Source of the DNA: Desulfocapsa sp.
GTDB taxonomy: Bacteria; Desulfobacterota; Desulfobulbia; Desulfobulbales; Desulfocapsaceae
DNA length: 8,224 nucleotides
Assembly: GCA_029935135.1 (NCBI GenBank)
Contig: JAOZKX010000074.1
Location: forward strand, 1-8,224
Direction: 5' to 3'
Part shown: positions 5,775 through 8,224 of the stretch, one piece after another
Numbering within the stretch: position 1 is the first letter of the stretch
Layout of the letters: each line of letters begins with the position of its first letter
Made by a program: the position numbers and the translations under genes
Notes under the pieces: model-generated
What the model saw: only the letters and a program-made list of their open reading frames with translations
What the model was told of the DNA's origin: nothing
Databases searched by the model: none

Positions 5775-7913
5775 ATGCGTATTTCCCTTCGGCTCAAACT
5801 TACCCTTCTCTCCCTGCTGCTGCTCCTTATTCCCCTGATCGGCTTTCGCTTCAGCGCCATACTCCAATCCAACCTTATGACCAGTCGGGAAGATGCCCTG
5901 ATGTTCACGGCCCGCGCCGTGGCCACCACACTCAGCAACCGGCCGGATATCTTTGACCGCGAACTTGTTCATTCACTGAATCAAAACCGGGACCTCTATC
6001 TCTTTCATCTCTCCAACTCCATCCGCTTAAACGGGAAGACGGACGACTGGCAGCCGGAGCTTTTGCAGAGTGAAGAGTTTGGGGCCGAACATGTGCTCTC
6101 CTCATCTGTTCCCTATTCCAGGAAATCACTCACCTTCAAGCACCTGCTTGGGCAGCGCGGCAAATACCTCTACGCCCTGTTTCTGGTTGTTGATGATAAA
6201 GTGATATATCGTAACCCCAACTCTCTCTATCCCGGCAAGGCAGATCATTTGCAGATCGGAATCGAGGACCGGGAGGGAAACTTTTCCAGATACCTCCTTG
6301 CAGCGGAGAAACCGGGCTGGGTCAATGGGTTCCTTATGGATCCAGACACCGAAAACCAGATCCCCCAGGCCAACGAGCCACGCATCCAAGGTGTCTGGGC
6401 TGAAACAACAGATGGGTACCTTATTGAAATGCGTATTCCCCTGAGCATGGTTGGCAAACGCCTGGCCTTTGCCGTGGCGGATGTGGATGAGAGCAGAAAA
6501 CGAACCGTGAATACCCTTATCGGCACAGCCAATCCCGGAAAAATCGGGGAACTGGGCTGGCTCCTTTCCCCTTCAAAGAATATTGAATCACTGCTGGAAA
6601 GTCTTGGCCGACCCCATTCCCGCATTCGGGTTATAGATGAAAACAGGATCGTCCGTGCCCGCTTCGGCAGCCTGAGTACCGGGGAGATCGCCGCGGAATC
6701 GACTGAAGACAGACTTGCTCCCCTTCTCAAATGGCTGAATACAAAACTGGCTCCCGTATACCGAATATTCACAGAACCTTTCACCACCACCTTCAGCCCG
6801 ACAACAAGTCAACCCAAGAAGCTTGAACTGCAGGGAATAGAAGAAGGGCTGCAGGGAAAGTCCTCCATCACCCACTACCATCTTCCCGATGCTGAAATTG
6901 AAATCATGGCCGCTATCACGCCCCTTGTCAACGAAGGTAAGGTTATGGGGGCAGTGGTGGTAGAGCAGAGCACAAATTCCATTCTTGCCCTGAAAAACAG
7001 GATGATTGAGGAATCCATCGGTCTCACGGTTATGGCCTTTGTGATTGTCGGACTGGGACTGCTTCTCTTTGCCTCGCGTATTTCCAGCCGCATTCGCCGT
7101 CTTCGCAATCAGGCAGCAGGAAGTATCAGTAAAGACGGGCAGATAACTGTTATGCAAGCGGTGAGAACAAGGGATGAAATAGGCGATCTCTCCAGAACAC
7201 TGGCCTCCATGCTCGGCCAGCTTAAAGAGCAGAACGAATACAGGGAAAAGATGGCCGATAATCTGGAACATGAGATGCGCACCCCTCTGGCAGGTATCTC
7301 TGCATCCCTGAAAAACCTTGGCCTGGAGCTGGAAAAACCGACACAGCAGGAACAAGAACTGATCCACTGGGCACTGACCGATGTGAAACGGCTGGAATCG
7401 CTGCTCACTGCCATCCGTGATGCCACCAATCTACGGGAGGCCCTGCAGCAGGATTTCCCCGAAGATTTTGACCTTGCAGCTGCACTCACACTCTGGCTGG
7501 AACATGGGTTGCGCCCCGGGTATCCAGATGTGGATTTTGTCCTGCACACTCCTGAGAAACCGGCAATGCTCCATGGGGACGCGGATCGTCTGCGGCAGAT
7601 GGTTGAAAAACTCGTTGATAACGCCGTCTCTTTTCACCTGCCGGACACCCCCGTTCGTCTACAGCTGGAAATCTTAAAGAACAGCTTTAGGCTTAAGGTA
7701 TGCAATCAGGGGCCGACCATCAATAGGGAAACCATGGCCCAGATCTTTAACTCCATGGTCTCAATCCGTAAACATAAAGAAAAGACACCCCACCTGGGCC
7801 TGGGACTCTTTATCGTGCGCACCATTGTGGAGCATCATCAAGGGAGTGTTGAGGCGGAAAATATAGAGAGAGGGGAAACGGGTGTCTGTTTTGTTATCAG
7901 ATTACCCAGATGA
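5775..7913 (+). CDS. pdsS: Sensor histidine kinase of the dedicated sortase system
   Basis: This is a 712-residue inner-membrane kinase. The first membrane helix spans about 8-24 and the second about 414-433, enclosing a very large periplasmic sensor of about 390 residues. Within it, LNGKTDDWQ (85-93) and a later GYLIEMRIPLSMVG segment (214-227) followed by FAVADVDE look like the first strand and the closing strands of a CBM9/DOMON-like sandwich. A Cache-like part follows (about 280-400). HAMP covers about 434-486. The phospho-acceptor His499 is in NLEHEMRTPLAG, the N box is KLVDNAVSF (Asn616), the G1 region is an unusual NQGPTI in place of DNGPG, and G2 is HLGLGLF (673-679). The start at 5775 has a poor ribosome site, so coupling to the regulator 6 bases upstream is likely. 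The signal sensed is unknown; a sugar or envelope polymer is a guess from the sensor fold. Confidence 0.93.
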   Translation: MRISLRLKLTLLSLLLLLIPLIGFRFSAILQSNLMTSREDALMFTARAVATTLSNRPDIFDRELVHSLNQNRDLYLFHLSNSIRLNGKTDDWQPELLQSEEFGAEHVLSSSVPYSRKSLTFKHLLGQRGKYLYALFLVVDDKVIYRNPNSLYPGKADHLQIGIEDREGNFSRYLLAAEKPGWVNGFLMDPDTENQIPQANEPRIQGVWAETTDGYLIEMRIPLSMVGKRLAFAVADVDESRKRTVNTLIGTANPGKIGELGWLLSPSKNIESLLESLGRPHSRIRVIDENRIVRARFGSLSTGEIAAESTEDRLAPLLKWLNTKLAPVYRIFTEPFTTTFSPTTSQPKKLELQGIEEGLQGKSSITHYHLPDAEIEIMAAITPLVNEGKVMGAVVVEQSTNSILALKNRMIEESIGLTVMAFVIVGLGLLLFASRISSRIRRLRNQAAGSISKDGQITVMQAVRTRDEIGDLSRTLASMLGQLKEQNEYREKMADNLEHEMRTPLAGISASLKNLGLELEKPTQQEQELIHWALTDVKRLESLLTAIRDATNLREALQQDFPEDFDLAAALTLWLEHGLRPGYPDVDFVLHTPEKPAMLHGDADRLRQMVEKLVDNAVSFHLPDTPVRLQLEILKNSFRLKVCNQGPTINRETMAQIFNSMVSIRKHKEKTPHLGLGLFIVRTIVEHHQGSVEAENIERGETGVCFVIRLPR

Positions 7914-8018
7914 CTACAGGCGAACTCGGCTATTGCCGTTGAACATATTGCCAGAAAACACAGTGGCTTGCAGTTGAAAGAAATCGACAAAGCATATTCA
8001 ATGGGTTATTCGATTTGA
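7914..8018 (+). pseudogene. Possible coding remnant in frame after the kinase stop
   Basis: Directly after the kinase TGA, the same frame stays open for 34 sense codons and ends at a TGA at 8016-8018. Its content looks protein-like, with an amphipathic stretch AVEHIARKHSGLQLKEID and few rare-looking residues. It has no start codon or ribosome site of its own near the beginning and it overlaps the 3' end of the convergent gene by 13 bases. It may be the tail of a decayed gene or simple chance; the kinase itself ends normally at VIRLPR. I do not recognise a family. Confidence 0.25.
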
Positions 8019-8224
8019 ACTTTATCTGTTAGACTATCACAAAAAACGACTTTCATCTCCTTCTCCAGGTCAGAAATTTGATCTGATTTCCCTAGAACAA
8101 TCAGGATATCTCCGGCGAGAAGTATACTCTCAGGTGTGGGATTAAAGCTCATCTCTTCTCCAGTTCGTTTAATGGCAATAACAATAATGTTATATTTTTG
8201 TCGTAAATTGGACTCGATAAGATT
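8006..8224 (-). CDS. RCK/TrkA_C-domain protein, C-terminal 72 residues only (K+ channel or uptake regulator)
   Basis: The minus-strand frame is open from the right window edge to a TAA at 8006-8008; the start and most of the gene lie outside the window. The visible end reads through KYNIIVIAIKR, then FNPTPESILLAGDILIVLG, then a helix DQISDLEKEM. The pattern (I-V-A-I-K-R, N-P-x-P, GD-x-L-I-V-x-G) is typical of the RCK_C (TrkA_C) ligand-binding domain that closes TrkA/KtrA subunits and RCK-gated potassium channels. The FNPTP form suggests the channel type, but a Trk/Ktr peripheral subunit or an RCK_C-bearing antiporter cannot be excluded from this piece. It is convergent to the kinase gene and is probably unrelated to the sortase system. 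No clear shared terminator lies between the two. Confidence 0.8.
   Translation of the reverse strand, partial: NLIESNLRQKYNIIVIAIKRTGEEMSFNPTPESILLAGDILIVLGKSDQISDLEKEMKVVFCDSLTDKVQIE

Noticed and set aside
5295..7637. Several long minus-strand frames opposite the regulator and kinase genes (up to 259 residues)
   Set aside because: They are antisense shadows of two strongly supported genes and show no recognisable motifs or ribosome sites.
5004..7934. A 12-base inverted repeat (AATAGCCGAGTT at 5004-5015 and its complement at 7923-7934) flanking the two-component operon
   Set aside because: About two 12-base matches of this kind are expected by chance in 8 kb. No other sign of a mobile unit, such as target duplication or transposase, was seen.
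7981..8016. AAATCGA/TCGATTT inverted repeat between the convergent kinase and RCK genes
   Set aside because: It has a 7-base AT-rich stem, a 22-base loop and no T-tract, so it is unlikely to be an intrinsic terminator.

Overview
The window carries one recognisable accessory system, the proteobacterial dedicated (class GN) sortase system, arranged as two divergent operons around a 422-base control region. Reading leftward on the minus strand are a VIT/VWA sortase-target protein (start 4644), a class GN sortase (start 2515), a small Ser-rich lipoprotein (start 1839) and a long exported papain-like protein that runs off the left edge (start 1403). Reading rightward are an OmpR-type response regulator (start 5067) and a large membrane histidine kinase (start 5775). 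After a short gap, the last 219 bases hold the C-terminal end of a convergent RCK/TrkA_C-domain gene, probably a K+ channel or uptake regulator, which lies outside the system.

The organism is a Gram-negative bacterium, most likely a marine or aquatic proteobacterium, probably Gammaproteobacteria. This rests on the sortase, its single LPXTG-like target and the dedicated two-component pair, which are known mainly from such genomes. Base composition is moderate and codon use looks similar across all genes. No tRNA, rRNA, CRISPR array, IS transposase or integrase was seen.

Proposed working model (inference): the kinase senses something in the periplasm with a domain that looks partly like a CBM9/DOMON sandwich. 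It phosphorylates the regulator, which binds helically phased TGTCAT repeats just upstream of the target-gene promoter and switches on the leftward operon. The target protein is then exported and handled by the sortase. The lipoprotein and the permuted-papain-type protein are co-transcribed and may be further envelope components.

Points most worth a second look are: (1) the lipoprotein plus His-first/Cys-last papain-like pair riding in the sortase operon; (2) TGTCAT repeats spaced 10, 21 and 22 bases apart; (3) a 107-base cloverleaf-like palindromic element (4884-4990) in the control region; (4) a target whose C-terminal sorting signal keeps the T-A-T-P part but lacks the usual proline; and (5) 34 sense codons in frame directly after the kinase stop. 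The OmpA-like PdsO protein often found with such systems is not in the window.
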